From Sphingomonadales bacterium (GTDB lineage: Bacteria > Pseudomonadota > Alphaproteobacteria > Sphingomonadales > Sphingomonadaceae), in assembly GCA_018971065.1 (NCBI GenBank), contig JAGWVC010000095.1, positions 1 to 15,191 of the forward strand: a stretch of DNA of 15,191 nucleotides, in the 5' to 3' direction. The notes under the pieces were generated by a model. It did no database searches and was not told where the DNA came from. It saw only the letters and a list, made by a program, of their open reading frames with translations. The translations under genes were made by a program, and so were the position numbers. This document shows, in pieces, positions 1-6,523 of this stretch (position 1 is the stretch's first letter; each line of letters begins with the position of its first letter).

Positions 1-154
1 CATGCGGGAAGGTTGCGAACTCGATAAGCCGGCGGCATTGATTCCGGACAGGTTGACTTGTCTTATTACCGCCACAATTTGAACCGGTGCTTAATCATTG
101 CGGGCAGCCGCGCCTCTGGCAAGAGGGGGCATGGCTGTGGCATAGGCAGGCACC

Positions 155-1633
155 ATGACCGACGCATCCCCCTCCCCCGCCGCTTCCCCTGCCGCACCCG
201 CCGATGTTGGCGCATTCCTGGACGAGGCCGCCGCGCTGCTGGGGCCGCGTGGGCTGACCACCGATGCCGATCTGGTGACACCCTGGCTGACCGACTGGCG
301 CGGGCGCTATACCGGGCGGGCGCTGGCGATGGCATCGCCCGCCAGCACCGCCGAGGTGGCGGCACTGGTAAAGCTGTGCGCGGCGCATGGCGTGGCGATT
401 GTTCCGCAGGGTGGCAACAGCGGCATGTGCGGCGGGGCGACACCGGACGCCAGTGGCAACGCGCTGCTGCTGAGCCTGCGGCGGCTGAACGCGCTGGGGC
501 CGATCGACGTGGACGCGCGACAGGTGACGGCGGGCGCGGGGGTGATCCTGCAGGTGCTGCACGAAGCGGTGGCGGGCAGCGGCTTGCGGTTTGCGCTGAC
601 GCTGGGCGGCAAGGGATCGGCCACGGTGGGCGGGCTGGTCTCGACCAACGCCGGGGGCACGCAGGTGCTGCGCCACGGGGCGATGCGCGCGCAGGTGCTG
701 GGGCTGGAGGCGGTGCTGGCCGACGGATCGGTCTATTCCGCACTGACGCCGCTGAAGAAGGACAATCGCGGGTTCGACCTGAAGCAGTTGCTGATCGGAT
801 CGGAAGGGACGCTGGGGATCGTGACCGCCGCCACACTGCGGCTGGTGCCCGACATTGCCGAGCGAGTGGTGGTGTGGGCCGGGGTGCGATCGATCCACGC
901 GGCGCGGGCGCTGCTGGTCCATTGCGAGAAGGCGCTGGGCGAGGCGCTGGAGGGTTTCGAGGTGGTGCCGCGCCACAGCCTGGAGGCGGTGTTGGCGCAT
1001 CTGCCGAGCGCGCGGGCGCCGCTGGCCGAGCCGCATGAATGGAACGCGCTGATCGAGGTGGTGGCCGATGCCGCCGGGGTGGCAACGCTGCATGATCGGG
1101 TTGAGGCGGCGCTGGGTGCGGCGGTGGAAGCAGGGCTGTTCGACGATGCGGTGATTGCCGCGAACGAGGCGCAGGCGGAAGCGTTCTGGCTGCTGCGCGA
1201 CGAGGTGGCGCCGGCCGAGCGCGCGCAGGGGCCGGCGATGCAGCACGATATTTCGGTGCCGGTGGAGCGCATGGCCGATTTCATTGCCGAGGCGGTGCCG
1301 GCGATGGAGGCGGAATGGCCGGGGACGCGCGCGGTGGCGTTCGGGCATCTGGGTGATGGCAACGTCCACTTTCACATGCTGGCGCCCAGGGGCGTGGACG
1401 GGAAGGCTTGGGCCGAGGGCGACGGCAAGGCGATTTCGGGCCGGATCTATGAAATGGTGACGGCCTGGCAAGGATCGATCAGCGCCGAGCATGGCATCGG
1501 CCAGGTGAAGCGCGAGGAGTTCGGGCGGCTGGGCGATCCGGTGGCGCTGGCCATGCTGCGGCAGGTGAAGGCGGCGCTGGACCCGCGGGGATTGCTCAAT
1601 CCCGGAAAGCTGATTCCGCAGGCCCTTGCCTGA
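155..1633 (+). CDS. FAD-linked 2-hydroxyacid oxidase/dehydrogenase (GlcD/D-lactate dehydrogenase type)
   Basis: The 492-residue protein belongs to the VAO/PCMH flavoprotein family that oxidises D-2-hydroxyacids such as D-lactate, D-2-hydroxyglutarate or glycolate. The N-terminal FAD-binding domain spans about residues 45-230. It shows VPQGGNSGMCGG near 84-94, GGKGSATVGGLVSTNAGG near 151-168 and LIGSEGTLGIVT near 213-224. The C-terminal cap domain carries GHLGDGNVHFHML near 397-409, which is the metal and substrate region of D-lactate/D-2-hydroxyglutarate dehydrogenases, then SAEHGIGQVKRE and a terminal DPRGLLNPGKLIP. There is no signal peptide, so it is cytoplasmic. The ATG at 155 follows a weak purine stretch (AGGCAGG). 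A possible -35 TTGACT lies at 53-58, without a convincing -10. A SapC-family gene follows 78 bases downstream on the same strand. The family is certain; the exact substrate is not. D-2-hydroxyglutarate dehydrogenase is the closest guess. Confidence 0.9.
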   Translation: MTDASPSPAASPAAPADVGAFLDEAAALLGPRGLTTDADLVTPWLTDWRGRYTGRALAMASPASTAEVAALVKLCAAHGVAIVPQGGNSGMCGGATPDASGNALLLSLRRLNALGPIDVDARQVTAGAGVILQVLHEAVAGSGLRFALTLGGKGSATVGGLVSTNAGGTQVLRHGAMRAQVLGLEAVLADGSVYSALTPLKKDNRGFDLKQLLIGSEGTLGIVTAATLRLVPDIAERVVVWAGVRSIHAARALLVHCEKALGEALEGFEVVPRHSLEAVLAHLPSARAPLAEPHEWNALIEVVADAAGVATLHDRVEAALGAAVEAGLFDDAVIAANEAQAEAFWLLRDEVAPAERAQGPAMQHDISVPVERMADFIAEAVPAMEAEWPGTRAVAFGHLGDGNVHFHMLAPRGVDGKAWAEGDGKAISGRIYEMVTAWQGSISAEHGIGQVKREEFGRLGDPVALAMLRQVKAALDPRGLLNPGKLIPQALA

Positions 1634-1711
1634 CCGCACGCCAGCGCTTAAAGCCCCCTGCTTTCAATGCTTCCGCGTGAGGCGGACGGGTCACTTACGG
1701 AGTTTACGACA

Positions 1712-2485
1712 ATGGCCACCGCGCCGCAGAATCCCAGCCTGCCGCTGTTCTACAAGGACCTGTTGCCGCTGAACAGCCGCGACCATGCCACGTGGAAGAG
1801 CCGTTCAACCGATTCCGCCCCCTGGCTGATCGGCCAGCACGCCATCCCGCTGACCGTGGAGGAATTTCCACAGGCGCAGCGCAACTTCCCGATCGTGTTC
1901 TCCACCGGCGACGAGACCGTGCCGCTGGCGCTGATGGGGCTGAACGAGGGCGTCAACGTGTTCGTCGGCGACGACGGCAAGCTGACCGAGCAGGTCTATG
2001 TGCCCGCCTATGCCCGCCGCTATCCGTTCCTGCTGGCCCGGCTGACCCCGGACGCGCAGGAGCTTTCGCTGTGCTTCGACCCGACCACCGACCTGGTGGG
2101 CGAACTGGAGGACGGCAACGCCCTGTTCGACGGCGACCAGGCCAGCGAGACCACCAAGGCGATGCTGCAGTTCTGCGAGCAGTTCGAGGAAGCCGGGATG
2201 CGCACCGCCGCGTTCGTGGCCGAATTGAACAAGCATGACCTGCTGCTGGAAGGCGAAGTCGCCATCCAGCAGGACGGGCTGGAAGCGCCGTTCATCTATC
2301 GTGGCTTCAAGATGGTGAACCAGGAAAAGCTGCGCGAAGTGCGCGGCGACGTGCTGCGCGGCTGGAACCAGAGCGGGCTGCTGCCGCTGCTGATGGCCCA
2401 CCTGTTCAGTCTGGAACTGATGCGCGAAATCTTTGCCCGCCAGGTGGCGCTGGGCAAGGGGCCGACGCCGGTACTGGCAAGCTGA
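1712..2485 (+). CDS. SapC family protein
   Basis: The 257-residue protein matches the SapC family seen in alphaproteobacteria and other Gram-negatives. Recognisable segments are PLNSRDHATWK near the start, AIPLTVEEFPQAQRNFPIVFS near 45-65, GLNEGVNVFV and YVPAYARRYPFLLARL, and a C-terminal LPLLMAHLFSLELMREIFAR. It has no signal peptide or membrane segment. The family name comes from a peptide-resistance or S-layer context, but the biochemical role is unclear; in sphingomonads such genes often occur near TonB-dependent receptors, none of which is present here. I chose the ATG at 1712 over the upstream ATG at 1667 because ACGGAG lies about 9 bases before it and the extra 15 residues look unlike the family. 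A strong intrinsic terminator follows at 2514-2548, so this gene ends its transcription unit. Confidence 0.85.
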   Translation: MATAPQNPSLPLFYKDLLPLNSRDHATWKSRSTDSAPWLIGQHAIPLTVEEFPQAQRNFPIVFSTGDETVPLALMGLNEGVNVFVGDDGKLTEQVYVPAYARRYPFLLARLTPDAQELSLCFDPTTDLVGELEDGNALFDGDQASETTKAMLQFCEQFEEAGMRTAAFVAELNKHDLLLEGEVAIQQDGLEAPFIYRGFKMVNQEKLREVRGDVLRGWNQSGLLPLLMAHLFSLELMREIFARQVALGKGPTPVLAS

Positions 2486-2513
2486 TCGCAACTTTCGCGA
2501 TTCGGGAATGAAG

Positions 2514-2548
2514 AACCCGGGTTCCGCAGTGCGGCGCCCGGGTTTTTC
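2514..2548 (+). terminator. Intrinsic terminator of the SapC gene
   Basis: AACCCGGG (2514-2521) pairs perfectly with CCCGGGTT (2537-2544). The T run continues to 2547. An inner CCGC-AGT-GCGG hairpin (2524-2534) extends the stem. It begins 28 bases after the SapC stop codon. Confidence 0.88.
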
Positions 2549-2590
2549 GTATGCATGGAGGGTCTGGCGCGGTGAACGCGCGTTCTTGCT

Positions 2591-2617
2591 CTTGAAAGCG
2601 CTGCGCAATCGGCATAT
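2591..2617 (+). promoter_or_regulatory. Heat-shock-type (sigma-32/RpoH-like) promoter candidate for the small RNA
   Basis: CTTGAAA at 2591-2597 is an exact match to the sigma-32 -35 consensus. After 12 bases, CGGCATAT at 2610-2617 matches CCCCATNT at six of eight positions. Transcription would start near 2623-2625, just upstream of the hairpin and CCTCCTCCC motif. The match is by eye, and a sigma-70 reading (TTGAAA, 15 bases, CATATG) is also possible. Confidence 0.5.
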
Positions 2618-2623
2618 GTCTGG

Positions 2624-2728
2624 CGCTGTCCTGCTATGGCTTCCCTCATGGCCTTGCAGGATTGGTGCATTCGTGCACCTCCTCCCTGAACCTTGACCAC
2701 CTCGTGCGACGCACGGGGTGGTTTTTTT
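2624..2728 (+). ncRNA. Candidate CCUCCUCCC-motif small RNA (CcsR/cuckoo-RNA-like)
   Basis: No plausible protein is encoded between the SapC terminator and a second strong plus-strand terminator, yet the stretch is highly structured. GGTGCA (2664-2669), a TTCG loop and TGCACC (2674-2679) form a perfect hairpin. The exact motif CCTCCTCCC occupies 2678-2686, followed by a short linker and the terminator hairpin. Alphaproteobacterial small RNAs of the CcsR ('conserved CCUCCUCCC motif stress-induced RNA') or cuckoo type are about 100 nt, carry this anti-Shine-Dalgarno-like motif with two stem-loops, and in Rhodobacter depend on RpoH factors. A heat-shock-like promoter at 2591-2617 would give a transcript of about 105 nt. 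The 5' end is inferred from that promoter and may be off by several bases. No DUF1127 gene, the usual partner of CcsR RNAs, is visible here. Confidence 0.6.
2697..2728 (+). terminator. Intrinsic terminator of the candidate small RNA
   Basis: CCACCTCGTGC (2697-2707), loop GAC and GCACGGGGTGG (2711-2721) make an 11-bp stem with one T-G wobble. Seven Ts (2722-2728) follow. The T tract lies on the plus strand only, so it does not serve the minus-strand gene that ends at 2759. Confidence 0.88.
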
Positions 2729-2758
2729 ATGGGGCTTTGGCGGATCGGTCCGGCGGCC

Positions 2759-3754
2759 CTACTCGGCTGCCAGTTCCCAGGCATCGCCCGATTCGAGGCG
2801 GCCCATCGCGGCGACTTCGCCGGCAAGGCGGCGGACCAGTCCGGTGAGCAGATCAACCATCGCGGCAAAGCCCTCGCCCGGTTCGAGCAGGCGCGAATCG
2901 AGGTAGCTGGAGCGGTCGATCTCAAGCTGGAAGGCGTGCAGGCCCTTGTGCGGGGCCGAATGGCGATCGAGCACATAACCGCCGGCATAAGGGCGATTGT
3001 GCGCGGTGCCGCGCCGCATTTCCGCGAAGTAGGAAAACGCCGAGCCGACCAGCGCGCCGTGGCAGGTGGTGCCGAAGCGATCCCCGACGACGAATTCGGG
3101 GCTACCGACGCCGCCGCGCAGCGACAGTGGTGGCATCGAGTGCAGGTCGATCAGCAGCGCGGCGCCCCAGCGCGCCTTCAGCGCGGCCAGCGCCTCGTCA
3201 AGGCAGGCGTGGTAGGGTTCATGAATGCAGGCGATGCGGGCGGCCAGATCGGCATGATCGTGGCGACGCTTCCACAGTTCTCCCAGCCCCGGCAGGCGGC
3301 GCGGAATCAGGCCCAGCCCGCTGCGGGCGCGGTGGCCGGGCGTGTAGGAACCGACCGAATCGCCCGGAACAGGGCGCCCGGGGGCGCCGCCGATCATGTC
3401 CCAATCGACATCATCGACCGCGCGGTTGAGGTCGATCATCGCGCGCGGAGCGCGGGCGACCAGCAGCGTGGCGCCGGTGGCTGCCGCCACCTTGTCGGCC
3501 AGGTAATCGACGTACCGGTCTTCCAGCCGCAGCGCGACGAAGCCGGGGTGGCGCATCCTTTCCAGCAGCGAGCCGGTGTAACCGCGCCCGGCGTGCGGCA
3601 CGGCCAGAAGCACGGGAATGGCGGACGGGCAGGGTGCGCGGAGAAAGAACGCCTCGGCGCCGTTCGATCCGGGAATTTCCCCACCGCAGCGGATGGGCGA
3701 TTCGCCATTGGCCGGGCCAGTGACGGGGCCATTGGCAGGGACGTTCCATTCCAT
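2759..3754 (-). CDS. N-formylglutamate amidohydrolase family protein
   Basis: The 331-residue protein belongs to the N-formylglutamate amidohydrolase (HutG/FGase) family, zinc-dependent hydrolases that release formate from N-formyl-L-glutamate. Characteristic segments, in order, are LLAVPHAGRGY near residue 50, APRAMIDLNRAVDDVDWDM, LIDLHSMPPL with the metal-site histidine, HNRPYAGGYV, and LEIDRSSYLD near the C-terminus. No signal peptide is evident. No other histidine-utilisation genes are nearby, so a role in the Hut pathway is not supported by context. The pairing with a divergent cpdR gene is one I recall from other alphaproteobacteria. The ATG at 3754 follows AGAAGGGAT closely (2-3 bases). 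The open frame continues upstream to 4264, but that part is the antisense of cpdR and the intergenic region. Confidence 0.85.
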   Translation of the reverse strand: MEWNVPANGPVTGPANGESPIRCGGEIPGSNGAEAFFLRAPCPSAIPVLLAVPHAGRGYTGSLLERMRHPGFVALRLEDRYVDYLADKVAAATGATLLVARAPRAMIDLNRAVDDVDWDMIGGAPGRPVPGDSVGSYTPGHRARSGLGLIPRRLPGLGELWKRRHDHADLAARIACIHEPYHACLDEALAALKARWGAALLIDLHSMPPLSLRGGVGSPEFVVGDRFGTTCHGALVGSAFSYFAEMRRGTAHNRPYAGGYVLDRHSAPHKGLHAFQLEIDRSSYLDSRLLEPGEGFAAMVDLLTGLVRRLAGEVAAMGRLESGDAWELAAE

Positions 3755-3878
3755 ATCCCTTCTGGTGCCGTGATTTTGGCACCGTGTCAAAGCGGGGCAC
3801 GGAGGAAACGTGACAGGATTCTTAAACCTTGGCGCGCTACAAGGCGCGTCCACACAAGAAGGGAGTTCGCACCGGGCC

Positions 3879-4253
3879 ATGATTCGCATCCTGCTGGCAG
3901 AAGACGAAGAGGCGATGCGGACATACCTTGCCCGCGCGCTGGAGAACGCCGGGTACGAGGTGGTCGCGGTCGATCGCGGCACCGAGGCGTTGCCGCTGCT
4001 GGAGCAGCAGCATTTCGACCTGTTGCTGTCCGACATCGTCATGCCGGAAATGGACGGGATCGAACTGGCGCAGCGCTGTTCGGAAGTGTCGCCGGCGACG
4101 AAGGTGATCTTCATCACCGGGTTTGCCGCGGTGACGCTGAAGGCCAGCCGCGAGGCGCCGCAGGCCAAGGTGCTGTCGAAGCCGTTCCACCTGAAGGACC
4201 TGGTGATGGAAGTGCAGCGCGTGTTCGGCCACGCCAGCCAGGCGTCGATATGA
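3879..4253 (+). CDS. cpdR: CpdR-like single-domain response regulator
   Basis: The 124-residue protein is a stand-alone receiver domain closely resembling CpdR. In Caulobacter and relatives, CpdR is dephosphorylated by the CckA-ChpT relay and then primes the ClpXP protease to degrade cell-cycle proteins. Visible features are the acidic pocket AEDEE near residue 8, phospho-acceptor D52 in LLLSDIVMPEMDG, the CpdR-type signature VIFITGFAAVTL, and the conserved lysine in VLSKPFHLKDL near 104. There is no output domain. I chose the ATG at 3879, giving MIRILLAEDE, because this is the canonical receiver start. AAGGGAG lies about 13 bases upstream, rather far. An upstream in-frame ATG at 3810 adds 23 residues without domain content. 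It is divergent from the amidohydrolase gene across 124 bases, where only a lone TTAA half-site (not a full CtrA box) is visible. Confidence 0.85.
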   Translation: MIRILLAEDEEAMRTYLARALENAGYEVVAVDRGTEALPLLEQQHFDLLLSDIVMPEMDGIELAQRCSEVSPATKVIFITGFAAVTLKASREAPQAKVLSKPFHLKDLVMEVQRVFGHASQASI

Positions 4254-4318
4254 TCGAATGGCAATGCGGCCGAAAGCCGCTTGCATCACGCAAAAGGCGC
4301 GGCTAAAGGCCGCCCTCA

Positions 4319-4334
4319 CCCGGTGAAAGCCGGG
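4319..4334. repeat. Small inverted repeat upstream of tRNA-Val
   Basis: CCCGG (4319-4323) and CCGGG (4330-4334) form a 5-bp hairpin with loop TGAAAG. Another, GCGGC-CGAAA-GCCGC, lies at 4266-4280, 13 bases after the cpdR stop codon. Neither has a T tract. They may be weak 3' ends for cpdR or leader structure for the tRNA transcript. Confidence 0.35.
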
Positions 4335-4347
4335 GCCTGAATGGTGC

Positions 4348-4422
4348 GGGCGTATAGCTCAGTGGTAGAGCACTATGTTGACATCGTAGGGGTCGCAAGT
4401 TCAATCCTTGCTACGCCCACCA
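4348..4422 (+). tRNA. tRNA-Val (anticodon GAC)
   Basis: A complete cloverleaf can be folded. The acceptor stem is GGGCGTA (4348-4354) with TACGCCC (4412-4418), and the D-arm is GCTC-AGTGGTA-GAGC. The anticodon arm is CTATG-TTGACAT-CGTAG, with GAC at 4380-4382 reading GUC/GUU valine codons. The variable loop is GGGTC and the T-arm is GCAAG-TTCAATC-CTTGC. Discriminator A and an encoded CCA end follow. A terminator begins six bases downstream. No attachment-site duplication of its 3' end is visible in the window. Confidence 0.95.
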
Positions 4423-4427
4423 TTCCG

Positions 4428-4464
4428 AAAAACCCGCCGAGCCAAGCGCTTCGGCGGGTTTTTT
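4428..4464. terminator. Bidirectional terminator between tRNA-Val and the IclR-family gene
   Basis: AAAAACCCGCCGA (4428-4440) pairs with TCGGCGGGTTTTTT (4451-4464) around a 10-base loop. The plus strand ends in six Ts and the minus strand in five, so it can end both the tRNA transcript and the convergent minus-strand operon, whose stop codon is at 4474. Confidence 0.9.
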
Positions 4465-4473
4465 CATGCCCGT

Positions 4474-5343
4474 TCAAGCGATGACGGTGCGAAAGCCCAG
4501 GATGCGCGAGGCGCGTTCGGCGGCGCGGCGGCACAAGTCGGTCAGGCGTGATTCGCCGGCGGTGACGCGGGGGGTTGGCCCTGCGACCGAAAGCGCGGCG
4601 CAGACATGTCCATTGGCGGCGAACACCGGGCTGGCGATGCCGCTGGCACCGGGGACGCGGCCGTCGATGTCGGTGGCGGCACCGGCGGCGCGGATGGCGG
4701 GGAGGATCTGTGCCAGGCGGGCGGCATCGGCGGTGGCGGGGGTGAAGGCGGTGAAGCGCGTCTGTTCGAGATAGTCGCGCTGCCGATCGGCGGGGGCGTG
4801 GGCAAGCAGCACCTGTCCGGAGGCGGCGGAATAAAGCGGGCGGCGATCGCCCACGGCGATGCCGAAGCGGATCGGCTGGGTGGACTGGACGGCGGCGACA
4901 TATTCGACATCGCCCGAGGCGAAATCGGCCACGCCGAGCATGACGGTTTCGCCCGATTCGGCGGCGAGCCAGTCGAGTACCGGGGCGAAGCACTGCGGAA
5001 ACGGCAGCGGCGGGGTGGTTTCGCCGATCATGCGAGCCAGCGCGACGGTGCCGGGGCCGAGCCGGAACCGGCCGCCGTCGAGCGCGAGATGGCCGGACTG
5101 GCGCAGCGTGCGCAGGATGCGGTGAAGGCTGGGCTTGGGCACATCGAGCCGGGTGGCGAGTGCGGCCAGGGTCATCCCCGTGGGCTGCGCGGCGAGTTCG
5201 GTCAGCACCGCCAGCACGCGCAGCACCGCGCGCGCGCCGGGGGGCTGGTCGTCGGCTTCGGGATCGGCGTGGCGGGGCATCGGCGTGTCGTAGCTTTGGC
5301 CTGGCGGGGTGTCGAGCGTGGGGGGAATTGGCCTGCCGGTCAC
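4474..5343 (-). CDS. IclR family transcriptional regulator
   Basis: The 289-residue protein has IclR-family architecture. An N-terminal winged helix-turn-helix at about 37-92 shows AVLRVLAVLTELAAQPTGMTLAALA followed by LDVPKPSLHRILRTL as recognition helix. A C-terminal effector-binding domain runs from about 105 to 285, with PLYSAASGQVLLAH and a terminal SVAGPTPRVTAGE. Such regulators bind small catabolic substrates and act on adjacent operons. The GTG start at 5343 overlaps the stop codon of the diiron protein gene by four bases (GTGA), which suggests translational coupling. An ATG at 5280 would give 268 residues, closer to the family norm. Neither start has a strong ribosome-binding site. 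As last gene of the operon it is probably autoregulated; its target may be the AT-rich palindromic stretch at 8518-8543. The inducer is unknown. Confidence 0.85.
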   Translation of the reverse strand: MTGRPIPPTLDTPPGQSYDTPMPRHADPEADDQPPGARAVLRVLAVLTELAAQPTGMTLAALATRLDVPKPSLHRILRTLRQSGHLALDGGRFRLGPGTVALARMIGETTPPLPFPQCFAPVLDWLAAESGETVMLGVADFASGDVEYVAAVQSTQPIRFGIAVGDRRPLYSAASGQVLLAHAPADRQRDYLEQTRFTAFTPATADAARLAQILPAIRAAGAATDIDGRVPGASGIASPVFAANGHVCAALSVAGPTPRVTAGESRLTDLCRRAAERASRILGFRTVIA

Positions 5344-6512
5344 ATGAAGTTGCGGGTGTGGAGGCCCGAGAGCGCGGCGGCCTGATCCTCTGCAAAGCCG
5401 AGGCGGACGAGGCTGGTGCGGCGGGCGTGGTCCATGTCGGCCTGAAGCTGCATGACGCGGGCGTGGCCACTGGCGACTTGCGTGGGGGTGAAGCCGCCAG
5501 CGGCGATGACGGTGAGCGATTCGAACACGGCTTCGTTGAGGCCCGCGGTCTGCGCCAGCGCGGCGTGGCGGCGCTCCATCGCCAGCGCGAGGCGGGGCAG
5601 CAGCGCGGGGTCTTCGGCGGCGTGGCGGCGCAAGTGGGCAAGGCCGAAGGCGACGTGGCGGGCCTCGTCCTGCGCGGCGAGACGGCAGACCGCGCGGGTG
5701 ACCGGATCGGGGCCGTAGCGCTGGAGGAAATCGAGCAGGACGAGGAAGCTGCCTTCACCCATCACCGACAGCAGGAAGCCGGAGAGCGCGAAATCGGGTT
5801 CATCGACCAGTGTCTTGAGCGAGGCCTGGCCGCCGACGGTGGAGGTGCCCGGCGCGGTGCGGCGCAGCAGGGCGCGGCGGGTGAACACCTCGATATGGCG
5901 GGCCTCGTCGGCGCACTGGATGGCGAGGAGTTGCATGACTTCGCGGAAGTGCGGGTGGATGCGGCCGGCGAAGCGGGCGGGGACGATCAGCGCGGCGGTC
6001 TCGTTCTCGATCAGGTAGGTCATCACCTGGACGACGGCGGTTTCGATTTCGTCGTCGTGGGTGATGGGGGCGTGCCAATCGATGGCGGTTTCCGGGTCCC
6101 ACTGCGCGGCGGCGGCGCGGGCGTAGAGGCGGGCGGCATCGTCGCTCCAAAGGTCGATGCGATCGACCAGCGCGAAATCGAAGGCGGGGGCGCCACGCTC
6201 GACCTGCGCGCCGCGCGCGGCGAGGCCCCAGTGGCGCGGCGGGTGAGCCACCACGCCGTCGGGCGCGGCATGGCCGGCGGGTTCGGCGGGGAGTTGGCCG
6301 AACCACGGGGCGGGGGTTAGCGCGGCGGCGCCGTCGGCGGCGGGGGCGAAGCCGTGGCCGGAGGCGCGCGCCCATGCCCGCAGGTGCAGCGCGAGTTCGG
6401 GATGGCTGCCGGTGACGGTGAGCGCCTCGCCCGGCGGCAGCGCGCGCAGGGCGCGGCGCAGCAGCAGGTCGGCGCCCTGATCCAGCCCGAGGTGTTCGAG
6501 ATCGAGGCGCAT
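5340..6512 (-). CDS. Ferritin-like diiron protein (possible oxygenase) with TusA-like N-terminal segment
   Basis: The 390-residue protein has the ligand pattern of a four-helix-bundle diiron carboxylate enzyme. The pattern is E169/E171 in TYLIENETAAL, E203-x-x-H206 in ADEARHIEVF, E253 in MGEGSFLVLL, and E283-x-x-H286 in QDEARHVAFG. Double ExxH sites of this kind occur in diiron N-oxygenases, desaturase-like enzymes and MiaE-like proteins, so an O2-activating role is likely. The N-terminal 55 residues (LDLEHLGL, then LRRALRALPPGEALTV and ARASGHGF) resemble a TusA/SirA sulfur-carrier domain but lack its Cys-Pro motif. That comparison is by eye and tentative. There is no signal peptide. The ATG at 6512 lies 11 bases after the stop of the solute-binding-fold gene and lacks a strong Shine-Dalgarno. 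The frame stays open far upstream only because it runs antiparallel through neighbouring GC-rich genes. Confidence 0.75.
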   Translation of the reverse strand: MRLDLEHLGLDQGADLLLRRALRALPPGEALTVTGSHPELALHLRAWARASGHGFAPAADGAAALTPAPWFGQLPAEPAGHAAPDGVVAHPPRHWGLAARGAQVERGAPAFDFALVDRIDLWSDDAARLYARAAAAQWDPETAIDWHAPITHDDEIETAVVQVMTYLIENETAALIVPARFAGRIHPHFREVMQLLAIQCADEARHIEVFTRRALLRRTAPGTSTVGGQASLKTLVDEPDFALSGFLLSVMGEGSFLVLLDFLQRYGPDPVTRAVCRLAAQDEARHVAFGLAHLRRHAAEDPALLPRLALAMERRHAALAQTAGLNEAVFESLTVIAAGGFTPTQVASGHARVMQLQADMDHARRTSLVRLGFAEDQAAALSGLHTRNFM

Positions 6513-6523
6513 GGCGCCGACGC

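Noticed and set aside
95..1639. A 514-codon minus-strand open frame opposite the FAD-linked oxidase
   Set aside because: His/Arg/Gln-rich composition typical of the antisense of a GC-rich gene; no ribosome-binding site or domain.
3755..3878. CtrA box in the cpdR upstream region
   Set aside because: Only a single TTAA (in CTTAAACC) is present; the second half-site at the required 7-base spacing is missing.
2693..4306. A 537-codon plus-strand open frame opposite the amidohydrolase gene
   Set aside because: It is antisense to a clear family member, has no recognisable domain, and runs through the intergenic region and cpdR out of frame.
4400..4422. tRNA-Val 3' end as a phage/island attachment site
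   Set aside because: No second copy of the 3' end and no integrase found in the window.
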